From Desulfovibrio sp. JC022 (GTDB lineage: Bacteria > Desulfobacterota > Desulfovibrionia > Desulfovibrionales > Desulfovibrionaceae): a DNA stretch of 64,000 nucleotides. Below are positions 35,241 to 44,350 of the stretch, piece after piece. The stretch is from assembly GCF_010470665.1 (NCBI RefSeq), contig NZ_VOPZ01000002.1, positions 49,055 through 113,054 on the forward strand, written 5' to 3'. The translations under genes and the position numbers were made by a program. The first letter of the stretch is position 1, and each line of letters begins with the position of its first letter. The notes beneath the pieces are model-generated. The model saw only the letters and a list, made by a program, of their open reading frames with translations. It made no database searches and had not been told where the DNA came from.

Positions 35241-36659
35241 TTGAATCCCAAAACAGATAAAGTACTTATTGCTAACCGAGGCGAGATCGCCGTGCGCATC
35301 ATGCAGGCATGTAAAGATCTCGGACTCAGTTTCGTCAGTGTATACACGGCTGAGGACAAAGATTCCGGACACGTAACCATTGCCAGAGAACTTGGCGGTG
35401 AAGCTGCGGTCTACAAAATCAGATCCTACAACGATGCCGGAGACATCCTCTCCGTTGCGGATGAGACCATGTGTACCGCTGTGCATCCGGGTTACGGATT
35501 CTTCTCCGAAAACTTTCGTTTCGCCCGCAGGGTAACCGAAAGGGATCGTCCTATGACTTTCATCGGGCCTTCCTGGTGGGTAATCCGCGATCTCGGCGAC
35601 AAGATCAACACCAAACGTCTGGCAAGAAAACTCGGCGTACCGACCATTCCCGGTTCCGACAGAGCCATTTACGATGAACTGGAAGCGGAAGAAATCGCAT
35701 CCAACCTGTTCGAATTCCAAAAAGAACAGGGAGTGCGTAACCCCGTTGTCCTCGTAAAAGCATCTGCCGGCGGTGGTGGTATGGGTATTGACGAAGTTTA
35801 CTCCATCGAGGAATTCCGTCAGGTTTACCGTCAGATCAGAAACTACTCCCTGCGTACCTTCAACGACGAAGGCGTACTCATTGAGCAGCGTATCTTCAAC
35901 TTCAACCACCTTGAAGTTCAGATCGTTTCCGAACGCTCCGGCAAACAACATGTCCATTTCGGCACCAGAAACTGCTCTGTGCAGAGTCCCGGCCGCCAGA
36001 AAAGGATTGAAGTTGCCCCCGGCTTCTGCCCAGAAAGCATCGCCTATTCCTTTGATGCCAAAAAAGTACTCGATGACATCGTCGAGCACTCCCTGAGCAT
36101 GGCCCGCGAAATCAATTACGACAACGTGGGAACATGGGAATGGATCGTAACACCTAAAGGCGCGCCCTTCCTCATGGAAGTCAACACCCGCATTCAGGTT
36201 GAAAACGGTGTTTCCGCCGCCATTTCACGCATCAAGGGCAACCCGGACGTAAACCTGATCAAAGAACAGATCAGGCTCGCTCTCGGCGATGACATGGGCT
36301 ACACTCAGGATGACATCACCTTTGAAGGTGTGGGAATCGAATACAGAATCATTGCAGAAGACACTGACGACAAATTCGCACCGTGGGCAGGCAAAATTGA
36401 AAATCTCCATTGGGATGAGCATGGATGGCTCAAGATGCACACCCACATCCCCAAAGACCTGCCCTACCAGATTCCCACAGAATTTGACCCCAACCTGGCT
36501 CTGGCCATTATCTGGGGCAAGGACCTTGAGGAATCCAAGAAACGCGGACTCGAATTCCTTGATGAATTCGTTCTGGAAGGCAAGGACAGAAAGGAAGTTT
36601 CCCTGAAGTCCAACCTCAAGTTTCTGGCCAAAAAATCAACAAACATACTGGAATTCTAA
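35241..36659 (+). CDS. accC: Acetyl-CoA carboxylase biotin carboxylase subunit
   Basis: ATP-dependent carboxylation of biotin on BCCP, first step of fatty acid synthesis. 472 aa, slightly longer than the usual 450. Motifs are VLIANRGEIAVRIMQA, AVHPGYGFFSENFRFA, the ATP-grasp glycine-rich KASAGGGGMGI, GTRNCSVQSPGRQK and FLMEVNTRIQVEN. The catalytic region normally reads NTRLQVEHTV; here His is replaced (VENGV). It starts with TTG after AGGAG. The fused carboxyltransferase gene follows by 9 nt. No BCCP gene is adjacent. A pyruvate carboxylase A-type role is the main alternative, but the neighbour argues for acetyl-CoA carboxylase. Confidence 0.87.
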   Translation: MNPKTDKVLIANRGEIAVRIMQACKDLGLSFVSVYTAEDKDSGHVTIARELGGEAAVYKIRSYNDAGDILSVADETMCTAVHPGYGFFSENFRFARRVTERDRPMTFIGPSWWVIRDLGDKINTKRLARKLGVPTIPGSDRAIYDELEAEEIASNLFEFQKEQGVRNPVVLVKASAGGGGMGIDEVYSIEEFRQVYRQIRNYSLRTFNDEGVLIEQRIFNFNHLEVQIVSERSGKQHVHFGTRNCSVQSPGRQKRIEVAPGFCPESIAYSFDAKKVLDDIVEHSLSMAREINYDNVGTWEWIVTPKGAPFLMEVNTRIQVENGVSAAISRIKGNPDVNLIKEQIRLALGDDMGYTQDDITFEGVGIEYRIIAEDTDDKFAPWAGKIENLHWDEHGWLKMHTHIPKDLPYQIPTEFDPNLALAIIWGKDLEESKKRGLEFLDEFVLEGKDRKEVSLKSNLKFLAKKSTNILEF

Positions 36660-36668
36660 TAATACATT

Positions 36669-38927
36669 ATGGATATAGAAAAAAAACTGGATGGGTTGGT
36701 CAAGCGGGTCCAGTATGCGCGTGATATTCTCGGTGATGCCGAGGACAGACGCCTTACTGCCTTCGCAGGCAAGCTTGATGCCTTCCTTGAAACCAGCATA
36801 AATAAGACTCAGGAAGAACTGTGGGATAAGCTCAATACTTACGACGAGAGCCTCGCAGTACTGGAAAAAGACCTCGATAAAACCCTGTCCGCCATGGACA
36901 AGGTTCGTATCGTCCGTCATTCCGAAAGAATCTGCCTCGAAGACATCCTTGAAAACGTCTACGACAACTACACTGTTGTAGGTGGTAAGGATGACATGAG
37001 CATTGACCCCGGCATGGTTATCGCCAGGGCCTACATCACCCGCCGCGTGGGCAAAAAAGTCCACAACCAGCCGGTAATGGTCGTAGGTCAGGAAAAAGGC
37101 CATGGTCAGGAATTCCGTAACGGCGGCTGCATTAAGCCGTGGGGTAATGCCAACGCCCTGCGCTACATGAAAGTTGCCGCACGCGAAAATATCCCCATCC
37201 ACACCTACGTTTTCACCCCCGGTTCCTATCCGGTGGAAGATTACCCCGGTGCGGCCCAGCAGATCGCGGAAAACATCTACGAAATGTGCGGCCTTGATGT
37301 TCCTGTCATTTCCGTTATTTCCGAAGGTGGGTCCGGCGGCGCAGAAGCCATCGCCATGGCTGATAAACGCCTCATGCTTTCCCACGGTTACTATTCCGTT
37401 ATCTCTCCCGAAGGTGCAGCCGCAATTGAAGGCCGTATCCGCGGTGGAGAACGCGCTCCAGCAGAACTGATCGAAACCTGCGCCAAATCCCAGTGCATCA
37501 CTGCGGATGACAACCTGCGTTTCGGTTACATTGACGGTGTCATCCGTGAGCCTGCTCTCGGTGCACGTCCAGAACATTTTGATTTCTACAAGATGGTTCG
37601 CGCTGAAGTAATCCGGGCTACCGATGAAGTTGTACTGAGCGTAAAAGGCTTACGCCTGTTCAGTAAAGCGGCCATCAAAAACCGCAATAAAAAAGATCTT
37701 ACTGACGAATCCGTATTCGTCCGCTGGCAGATCAGCCCCAATGCCAAGGACAGGCTGCTCTGGAAGCGTTATAAAAAATACCGCCGCATGGCACAGGATG
37801 CTTTCGACGACAAGCGTTCTTTCCTTGAAAAGCTCAACTCCGCAAAAGTTGACGCCATGGCCGCTGCGTATTCCACCGTACGCTACGACATGATCAGGAA
37901 GTACCAGTCCAAGATTCAGGCCCTTGCTGATGAAGCAAAGGACGAAATGCATGTTGTTACCAACAAATTCGACAAGCTTAAACACATGCTCCTCGGCAAG
38001 ATGGGCGCAAGTACCAAAAGCGTTTCCGAGGTTGAAGCGGCTTTGACCAAGCTTTCCGAAGATTCAGAACCGGATCTTCCGCCATCTGATTATCGCCATT
38101 ATGTCAGCCCGCGCGCCAGCGAAGATAAGGAAATCACCTGTCCCAACGCTGAGAAGAACGGCTGTCTCGAAATCTGGTCCCGTGACCTTTTCGATGAATT
38201 CGCCGGAGTATGCCCCACTTGCGGACACCATTTTCCCATGGAATACCGCTGGTACATGGCCAACCTCTTCGACTGGGGAACAGTTCGCGAATTCAACAAA
38301 TCCATATGCTCTGCCAACCCCACCGGTTTTCCCAACTTTCAGGAAAGACTGGATGGTGCCAAGGCCAAGACCGGGCTGCAATCCGGTTGCATCACCTATG
38401 AAGGTGCCATTAAGCACACCAAGGTGACCTGTGCGACTCTCGTAGCCCCATTCCGTGGCGGTTCCGTAGGTGCGGCAGAAGGTGAGAAATTCATCCGCGC
38501 CCTTGAGCTGGCCGGCAAGAAACGTTACCCCTTCCTCGCATACGTGCACGGTACTGCCGGAATCCGTATTCAGGAAGGCACCAACGGCCTGATCCAGATG
38601 CCGCGTGTAACCATGGCTGTACGCCGTTACATCGAGTCCGGCGGACTCTACATCGTCCTGTACGATACCAACTCCTACGCCGGACCGGTAGCAAGTTTCC
38701 TCGGCTGCTCACCCTATCAGTACGCAGTACGTTCCTCCCGTATCGGATTTGCCGGTCCGGGTGTTATCAAAGAAACCACCGGCATGGAAATTCCGCCGGA
38801 CTACCATTCCGCATACAACGCACTCTCCAGAGGTCATATTCAAGACATCTGGGATCGCCGCGACATCCGCCGCAACCTGCATCAGGCTTTCCTGACCGTA
38901 GGTGGCCGCAACCTCTATTACAGATAA
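36669..38927 (+). CDS. accAD: Fused acetyl-CoA carboxylase carboxyltransferase alpha-beta (AccA-AccD)
   Basis: Transfers the carboxyl group from biotin to acetyl-CoA. The first 330 residues are AccA (IEKKLDGLVKRVQYARD, QEKGHGQEFRNGGCIKPWG, SEGGSGGAEAIAMADKRLMLSHGYYSVISPEGAAAI). A long linker follows, then at about residue 490 a zinc ribbon (CPNAEKNGC and CPTCGHHF) and the AccD crotonase domain (FRGGSVGAAEGEKFIRALELAGKKRYPFLAYVHGTAG). The two chains are normally separate, and here alpha precedes beta. With accC this gives all of the enzyme except BCCP. A terminator follows. Confidence 0.9.
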   Translation: MDIEKKLDGLVKRVQYARDILGDAEDRRLTAFAGKLDAFLETSINKTQEELWDKLNTYDESLAVLEKDLDKTLSAMDKVRIVRHSERICLEDILENVYDNYTVVGGKDDMSIDPGMVIARAYITRRVGKKVHNQPVMVVGQEKGHGQEFRNGGCIKPWGNANALRYMKVAARENIPIHTYVFTPGSYPVEDYPGAAQQIAENIYEMCGLDVPVISVISEGGSGGAEAIAMADKRLMLSHGYYSVISPEGAAAIEGRIRGGERAPAELIETCAKSQCITADDNLRFGYIDGVIREPALGARPEHFDFYKMVRAEVIRATDEVVLSVKGLRLFSKAAIKNRNKKDLTDESVFVRWQISPNAKDRLLWKRYKKYRRMAQDAFDDKRSFLEKLNSAKVDAMAAAYSTVRYDMIRKYQSKIQALADEAKDEMHVVTNKFDKLKHMLLGKMGASTKSVSEVEAALTKLSEDSEPDLPPSDYRHYVSPRASEDKEITCPNAEKNGCLEIWSRDLFDEFAGVCPTCGHHFPMEYRWYMANLFDWGTVREFNKSICSANPTGFPNFQERLDGAKAKTGLQSGCITYEGAIKHTKVTCATLVAPFRGGSVGAAEGEKFIRALELAGKKRYPFLAYVHGTAGIRIQEGTNGLIQMPRVTMAVRRYIESGGLYIVLYDTNSYAGPVASFLGCSPYQYAVRSSRIGFAGPGVIKETTGMEIPPDYHSAYNALSRGHIQDIWDRRDIRRNLHQAFLTVGGRNLYYR

Positions 38928-38950
38928 AACACCACACACCCCTCATATAC

Positions 38951-38996
38951 AGAACGCCCTCTGCTCCTTTTTGGAACAGGGGGCGTTCTAGTTTTG
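38951..38996 (+). terminator. Intrinsic terminator after acc operon
   Basis: Stem AGAACGCCC with CTGCTCC / GGAACAGGGGGCGTTCT and loop TTTTT, followed by AGTTTTG. Confidence 0.85.
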
Positions 38997-39006
38997 AAAA
39001 GCAGAT

Positions 39007-39080
39007 TTGATGCGCTTCGCGCTTTTTGATGAAAAGACTTCGCCTCCGGCGGCCATAGAAACTTTTAATAGGGCTTCGCC
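39007..39080 (-). repeat. Modular intergenic repeat, copy 6 (long form)
   Basis: On the minus strand: GGCGAAGCCCTATTAAAAG, TTTCTATG, GCCGCCGGAGGCGAAGTC, TTTTCATCAAAAAGCGCG, AAGCGCATCAA. Lies between the acc terminator and the Asn-rich protein gene. Confidence 0.8.
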
Positions 39081-39171
39081 GGTATAATTTATTAACCCGT
39101 GTAGCTGTCATTGTTCCTGATAGTAGTGTATAAATAAGGCAGGAGTGAACCCTTTAAGCAGGAGGCAGCAA

Positions 39172-40047
39172 ATGAAACAGGTAATAAAATTATTCTTTCT
39201 GGTATTCGTGGCAGCCCTGCTACTACCTCCGGTTTCCTCCGCCCAAAATATGGCCGACGGTCTTCAGTGCCCTTCTGACTGGCATAGATCCAAAAGAATG
39301 CCGCAGCGATGGGATGTCAACGACCTTCTCAAACAATGCACTCCGCAGACGAATGACGCTCTAATTCAATTATACGCAGAAAGGGCCTCAAGTTCACTGG
39401 TTGCAACACTTGATAAATGGACACAAAGATTAAGACGTCAGGGCTTACCGTACCAACGCCTGCTGAACGAACAACCGGGACACGTTTCCGGTTACCCTGC
39501 AATACTTAGATTTTTTTCAGGCTATGACCGTGATGGGAAATGGTATGACTCTTACCTCGTAGCTTCAAGCTACAGAGGAACAACCTATATTTTCATTGGC
39601 TACGCAATGAAAGGACATGACCGGGTCAGAATCCAAATGAGAAATGCCATGAACGCATGGCATTATCCCGGTGTGTCAGGACCTACGAATTCAGGTTATT
39701 CAAGCAACAATAACCAGCAGAGCCTGCCGAACCAAGGCCCGGTCATCAGTCAGAATACGAACCCTAATGCCAACGTGAACATCAACCCGACAATCAACGT
39801 AAACAGACCGGGCTGCACACGTCAGACCAGTTCCAGCTCCACCAACACGAACACAATCAACGACTCGGGAAACTCGTTTTCAAACAGTCAGGACACGGAA
39901 TATTCCAACTCAGGAAACACATATCAAAACAGACAGGACACCAAACCTGACAGCAACAATAATCCCGACAACTCGAATAATAACGATAACAACCAGAAGC
40001 CCGACCGTCCCACGGACAACAAATATCTTGATTATATGCTGAAATAA
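39172..40047 (+). CDS. Asn/Ser-rich exported protein, unknown function
   Basis: 291 aa with a signal peptide (MKQVIKLFFLVFVAALLLPPVSSA). A globular part of about 150 residues contains CPSDWHRSKRMPQRWDVNDLLKQC, a possible disulfide pair, and YLVASSYRGTTYIFIGYAM. The C-terminal 115 residues are low complexity, dominated by Asn, Ser, Thr, Asp and Gln (NPNANVNINPTINVN, NSNNNDNNQKPDRPTDN). ATG 39172 is chosen for its GGAGG 8 bases upstream. I do not recognise the family. An export or cell-surface location is likely. Confidence 0.8.
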   Translation: MKQVIKLFFLVFVAALLLPPVSSAQNMADGLQCPSDWHRSKRMPQRWDVNDLLKQCTPQTNDALIQLYAERASSSLVATLDKWTQRLRRQGLPYQRLLNEQPGHVSGYPAILRFFSGYDRDGKWYDSYLVASSYRGTTYIFIGYAMKGHDRVRIQMRNAMNAWHYPGVSGPTNSGYSSNNNQQSLPNQGPVISQNTNPNANVNINPTINVNRPGCTRQTSSSSTNTNTINDSGNSFSNSQDTEYSNSGNTYQNRQDTKPDSNNNPDNSNNNDNNQKPDRPTDNKYLDYMLK

Positions 40048-40071
40048 ACGTCACCTCCCTTTAACAAACAC

Positions 40072-40111
40072 AAAGAAGCCCCCTGTTCCTTATGGGACAG
40101 GGGGTGTTTTA
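40072..40111. terminator. Bidirectional terminator between convergent genes
   Basis: Stem CCCCCTGT with TCC / GGGACAGGGGG, T-run on the plus side and CTTCTTTG on the minus side. About 30 bases of its sequence, starting ACACAAAGAAGCC, recur at 42015-42041. Confidence 0.88.
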
Positions 40112-40135
40112 GTTGATATGTATGGACTGGCTGAA

Positions 40136-41881
40136 CTATTTCCGGTTTTTCTCAATCTTTTTCAAGGCGTAATCTATAACCCTAACCGAACCTTTATCCC
40201 CTTCCTGCACGCAGACAGCACGGGCCTTCAACAAACACTTTTCAGACCGGTCATATTTATTCTGCTTGAAATATATCATTCCAAGGGCTGAATTATTTGA
40301 TGCAACCATATGATGATCCTCAAGCTCTTCCATTAAAGCCCGAGACTCTAAATACAGCGGTTCTGCTTTCTGTATTTTATCTTGACCAAGGTACAAGCCT
40401 GCCAAATGAAAAGAAGCCATTCCCTGAACCCAGTTCAGTTTATGCTTACGGCTCAAATTACGAGCCTTCATAAAGGAATCTTCTGCCTTAGCAATATTTC
40501 CGAGTAATTTTTCATGGCGCCCAATGACAATAAACCCTGTAGCTTCTTCGAATTCTCCTGTTTCACGCTTTCTTTCCTTTATGCCTTGCTGCATAAGATC
40601 CAACCCACCGGAGACATCACCGACGACAAAAGAAGCTACGCCCAGCAAAGAATAAAGAGCCTCCACTTCACTATCTGCACCAACATCTTTATAAATCTTT
40701 AAAGCGGCAAGCCAGTCATCCATAGCTTTGATTACATTGCCTTGGTCAAACTTAATGAAACCTATTTCCTTATATACTTTTGCTACATGCTCACGCATTT
40801 TCAGGGACGCGTAAATCTTTTGCGCTTTGCCGTAGCTGGCGATGGCCTGATCATTTTTGACCTGCCCTTTATAAAAATCGGCATAAAGCAGATAGCTCAT
40901 AGCAAGCCCAAGTTTGTATCCCGAATCTTGATAACCGGATACCGCCTTACGGATATATCCTTCGGAAAGCAGCCATTTTTGCTGATCCACATAGATCCTG
41001 CCCAACTTCAAATTCATGGCCGCAACATCTTTCTTCCAACCGAATTTTTCATATTCCGCCAACGCCCTGCCATAATAAATTTCAGCGCAATAACTATCTT
41101 TAAGCTGTTCGCAAATCATGCCCAACTGGAATAGACCTATCGCCACACGATGATCATTACCTGCGGCTTTACTCTTTTCCACGGACTTCAGGAAATATTT
41201 TTTTGCCAGCTTTGCCTTACCACGCATACGGTAACTATAAGCCATCTCACTGGAAACTATAGCCTGAACGGAATCATCCCCTGCTTTTTGGGCCTGATAC
41301 ATGGCTTTGCGCAAGATAACATCTGCATTGGAATACTTGCACATGCGATTCAGATAAATTCCCAGATTCATCATGGCCTGGTAATTTCCGGGTTCATGAC
41401 CGCTGGCCCGGTAGAGTATATTCACCCCTGAAACTGGATCATAAAACATTTTTAACTGCCCGCAATGACGCAATAGAATTGCCGCCCCCTGCGGGTCACT
41501 TATCACATCACGCACATATTTTTCCTTAAACCAATTTGCGGCAGGTCGGACATCGCCCTTGTCCATGGCAGCAAGAGCTGCGACGGCTTTCTCATCACCT
41601 TTATTTTGATCCAGAAAAAGATAAGACTGTATAAGACCATCTTTAAGTGGAGGATAAGATTCCCGATCCTTGAAAAGCGTGCGATGCTTTCTAACTCTCT
41701 TTAAAGCACTCACAAAAGCCTTCTCAGCCTGCTTATTCAAACGGACACCTTCTTTTACAACATCCCCGCTATCGGCAACCGGCTTGTCCGCTGCCTTACA
41801 GGAAATACAAATGAAACAAAGCAATATCCCACAAAACAGCAGAGGGCATTTTTCTTTCAACACATCAAAACTATTAGACAT
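40136..41881 (-). CDS. TPR-repeat lipoprotein, 581 aa
   Basis: A lipoprotein-type signal (CPLLFCGILLCFICISC, lipobox Cys near residue 28) is followed by an all-helical body with many TPR units. Examples are NYQAMMNLGIYLNRMCKYSNADVILRKAM, RVAIGLFQLGMICEQLKDSYCAEIYYGRALAEYEKFG and SNNSALGMIYFKQNKYDRSEKCLLKARAV. It is probably an extracytoplasmic scaffold. ATG 41881 is preferred over an in-frame TTG at 41887 because AGGAG sits 6 bases before it. Its N-terminus is similar to the 50-aa lipoprotein encoded just upstream. Role unknown. Confidence 0.85.
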   Translation of the reverse strand: MSNSFDVLKEKCPLLFCGILLCFICISCKAADKPVADSGDVVKEGVRLNKQAEKAFVSALKRVRKHRTLFKDRESYPPLKDGLIQSYLFLDQNKGDEKAVAALAAMDKGDVRPAANWFKEKYVRDVISDPQGAAILLRHCGQLKMFYDPVSGVNILYRASGHEPGNYQAMMNLGIYLNRMCKYSNADVILRKAMYQAQKAGDDSVQAIVSSEMAYSYRMRGKAKLAKKYFLKSVEKSKAAGNDHRVAIGLFQLGMICEQLKDSYCAEIYYGRALAEYEKFGWKKDVAAMNLKLGRIYVDQQKWLLSEGYIRKAVSGYQDSGYKLGLAMSYLLYADFYKGQVKNDQAIASYGKAQKIYASLKMREHVAKVYKEIGFIKFDQGNVIKAMDDWLAALKIYKDVGADSEVEALYSLLGVASFVVGDVSGGLDLMQQGIKERKRETGEFEEATGFIVIGRHEKLLGNIAKAEDSFMKARNLSRKHKLNWVQGMASFHLAGLYLGQDKIQKAEPLYLESRALMEELEDHHMVASNNSALGMIYFKQNKYDRSEKCLLKARAVCVQEGDKGSVRVIDYALKKIEKNRK

Positions 41882-42014
41882 TCCCAACTCCTGAAAATAT
41901 AATCAAATAAGAAGAACAATAATCAAAATAAACACACTCCGACTACCCCGACACCGACCTAAAGATCAAGCGCAAAAAAAATGCCCTGAAACAAATATAA
42001 TTTATCTGCTTTAC

Positions 42015-42054
42015 ACAAAGAAGCCCCCTGTTCCTTATGGGAACAGGAGGCTTC
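42015..42054 (-). terminator. Intrinsic terminator after small lipoprotein gene
   Basis: On the minus strand, stem GAAGCCTCCTGTTCC / GGAACAGGGGGCTTC with loop CATAA, then TTTGTGT. One arm and flank are identical to the terminator at 40072. Confidence 0.88.
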
Positions 42055-42080
42055 ACGTTAATACAATCAAAACCTAAAAT

Positions 42081-42233
42081 TTACTTAGAACTTCCACCAC
42101 TGATTGATGTAACCGTTGCAGAGACTTCGCCGGAAGTATCAACGGTTTTACAGGATACGCAAAAGAAACAAAGCAGCAAACCAAGAGCTAAAACAGGTAG
42201 TTTAATTTTCGAAATACTCAAATCAGAAAACAT
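42081..42233 (-). CDS. Small lipoprotein, 50 aa
   Basis: A short gene with AGGAG 8 bases before its ATG. The product is a lysine-tipped signal (SKIKLPVLALGLLLCFFCVSC) with a lipobox Cys at residue 28, then 22 polar residues ending SISGGSSK. The signal region resembles that of the TPR lipoprotein downstream (LLCFICISCKAADK versus LLCFFCVSCKTVDT), including the Cys position. It has its own terminator. It may be a truncated paralogue or a genuine mini-lipoprotein; function unknown. Confidence 0.7.
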   Translation of the reverse strand: MFSDLSISKIKLPVLALGLLLCFFCVSCKTVDTSGEVSATVTSISGGSSK

Positions 42234-42262
42234 TTTATTCTCCTGAAAACAGTAAGAAAAAT

Positions 42263-42670
42263 CTACTTCTTACCCTTCTTCTCCTGTGCAATACGCTCCA
42301 TATCTTCCTCATAAGATGCGATATTCCACGGAAAGGATTTGCGGGCGGTCATGACTGCGAAATTTTCCACTTCCTGCACCCATTGACGGTAGTCTTCCAA
42401 TACCCGCTCTCCCAGCGGAGTCAGGCTACAACCCTTGCGGCCACGGGTTTTAAGCACCAGAGAATCTCCCAAAACTTCTTCAGTATTTTTAAGCCTGCCC
42501 CATGCTGCGCGGTAGGACATGCCGAGTGCTTTGGCTGCCTTGTTCAGCGAACCCTGTTTTTCAATCTGCTCCAGCAGTTGCGCCCTTCCAAGACCGAACA
42601 GCATTCCTTCTTCTGTTTCCAGCCATAGATTCAACCGCACTCTCGGACAGAAATTTTCATCACTCGCCAT
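42263..42670 (-). CDS. ModE-like winged-helix regulator lacking the molybdate-binding domain
   Basis: 135 aa. The helix-turn-helix GLGRAQLLEQIEKQGSLNKAAKALGMSYRAAWGRLKNTEEVLGDSLV and the wing RGRKGCSLTPLGERVLEDYR match the N-terminal domain of ModE and LysR-type regulators. The C-terminal MOP domains of full ModE are absent, as in many short homologues. It is divergent from the MATE gene. A TATAC-GGCT-GTATA palindrome at 42912-42925 near the MATE start could be an operator. Molybdate response is only inferred. Confidence 0.87.
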   Translation of the reverse strand: MASDENFCPRVRLNLWLETEEGMLFGLGRAQLLEQIEKQGSLNKAAKALGMSYRAAWGRLKNTEEVLGDSLVLKTRGRKGCSLTPLGERVLEDYRQWVQEVENFAVMTARKSFPWNIASYEEDMERIAQEKKGKK

Positions 42671-42958
42671 TATCCAGCCTCCTGATATTTACAATCACTT
42701 TTGGTTCAATGTTTTAGATAACATAAACAAAGCAGTCCACAAAGTACATGCTTATGAAGCATGAGAATAAATCTATATCCCGCAAATTCAAGAACAGGGC
42801 AAAAATGAGATTATGCCCGCAGAACTCTTGCTTTTCCTGAAACTGTAACTAAACTCCTAGCTCCGCAGCCGATTCCTACTTTCATCTGATTCAAGTATAG
42901 CGGATATGAAATATACGGCTGTATACGAATTTGATTTAATACGGAGTTTTTCCCGCCT

Positions 42959-44350
42959 ATGAATATGACCACCGCAGACATGACCAACGCTCCATACAGA
43001 ACCATATGGAACCTGTCATGGCCGCAAATCCTGATGATGCTCTTTCACCTGATGATCGGCCTTGTGGACGTCTGGGTAGCATCCAAGCTGGGCCGCGAAA
43101 TTCAGGCCTCCATGGGCATGATCAGTCAATCCTTGTTTTTCTTTCTGGTCATCGCCATGGCTACCGCAAACGGATCTGTAGCCGCAATCAGCCAGTCCAT
43201 CGGTGCGGGCATGATACTGAGGGCAAAACGGTACGTAGGCCTGTGCTGCATCATCGGCGCAATCTTGGGCTTAACTATATTCACCTTCGGATTTCCATAC
43301 CGCAACGGGATACTGACCCTTTTGCAGGTTCCTAGTGAAATGCGTTATGTCATGGAATATTTCATCGAGGTATTTCTCTATCTCGTGCCCATCTATTACA
43401 TGCTCATCATTACCAATGCTGTCTTCCGGGCGCAAAAAAAAGTATTTTTGCCCCTGTACAGCATGATCATCGTAACAGTTACCAACACCATCGGCGACCT
43501 AGGCTTAGGCCTAGGCATGTGGGGTCTGCCCGATCTCGGATACAAGGGCCTTGCATGGGCAACATTCGGCTCCGTAACGATGGGGGCCATCTTCAACCTC
43601 GCAGTCCTCTATCGTTCCGGTGACCTGCGCCGCAAATGCATTGCCCCGCTGAAATGGATGAAAAGTGCCTTCCCTTATCTTTTCAAAGTAGCATGGCCCA
43701 GTGGATTAATGCAATTAGTTTGGCATTCCGGCTACATGGTACTCTACTCCATCACTGCCAGCCTGCCCGAAGGCAACGTTATCGCGCTGGCAGGTATGAC
43801 CGCAGGAATCCGTATTGAATCGATCCTTTTCCTACCCGCATTTGCCTTCAACATGACTGCGTCCATCATCATCGGGCATTACCTTGGTGACGGCAAAGCT
43901 GACGAGGCCAAGAAATTCGGGTATAGAATACTGTTTCTGGCTATCGGGTTCCTGAGCATCACCGCCCTGCTGCTTTGGCAGGTAATCTATCCGGTAACCG
44001 CCATCATCGCCCCGGAACAGGTGGTTCTTGATGAAGCTGTAAACTATCTTTATTACAACATGCTCGCGATCCCGTTCACCCTGACCTCCATGATCATGGC
44101 CGGAGCTTTGAACGGAGCAGGCGCGACCATCTACAACCTGTTCATCTTTGCCATCACCGTTTGGGGATGCAGGCTGCCGCTGGCCTATTTTCTCGGCCAC
44201 GAAGTACTTCATTCAGCCACCGGAATCTGGATGGCCATGCTCATCTCACAGGGATTGCAGGCCGCCATCATTTTTTACACATTCTCATGCAAAAACTGGC
44301 AGAAGTTCAGCATGATCAAGAAAAACAATAAAAGGACCAGTAATGACTAA
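42959..44350 (+). CDS. MATE family efflux transporter
   Basis: 463-aa membrane protein with about 12 segments. It begins PYRTIWNLSWPQILMMLFHLMIGLVDVWVASKLGREIQASMG, the MATE opening. Later marks are VFRAQKKVFLPLYSM and LAGMTAGIRIESILFLPAFAFNMTASIIIGHYLG. Its end overlaps the DUF2156 gene by 8 nt, so the two are co-expressed. Substrate unknown. Confidence 0.9.
   Translation: MNMTTADMTNAPYRTIWNLSWPQILMMLFHLMIGLVDVWVASKLGREIQASMGMISQSLFFFLVIAMATANGSVAAISQSIGAGMILRAKRYVGLCCIIGAILGLTIFTFGFPYRNGILTLLQVPSEMRYVMEYFIEVFLYLVPIYYMLIITNAVFRAQKKVFLPLYSMIIVTVTNTIGDLGLGLGMWGLPDLGYKGLAWATFGSVTMGAIFNLAVLYRSGDLRRKCIAPLKWMKSAFPYLFKVAWPSGLMQLVWHSGYMVLYSITASLPEGNVIALAGMTAGIRIESILFLPAFAFNMTASIIIGHYLGDGKADEAKKFGYRILFLAIGFLSITALLLWQVIYPVTAIIAPEQVVLDEAVNYLYYNMLAIPFTLTSMIMAGALNGAGATIYNLFIFAITVWGCRLPLAYFLGHEVLHSATGIWMAMLISQGLQAAIIFYTFSCKNWQKFSMIKKNNKRTSND

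Noticed and set aside
35067..36089. 340-codon open frame antisense to accC and its leader
   Set aside because: The plus strand carries the clear biotin carboxylase; the antisense product has no recognisable domain.
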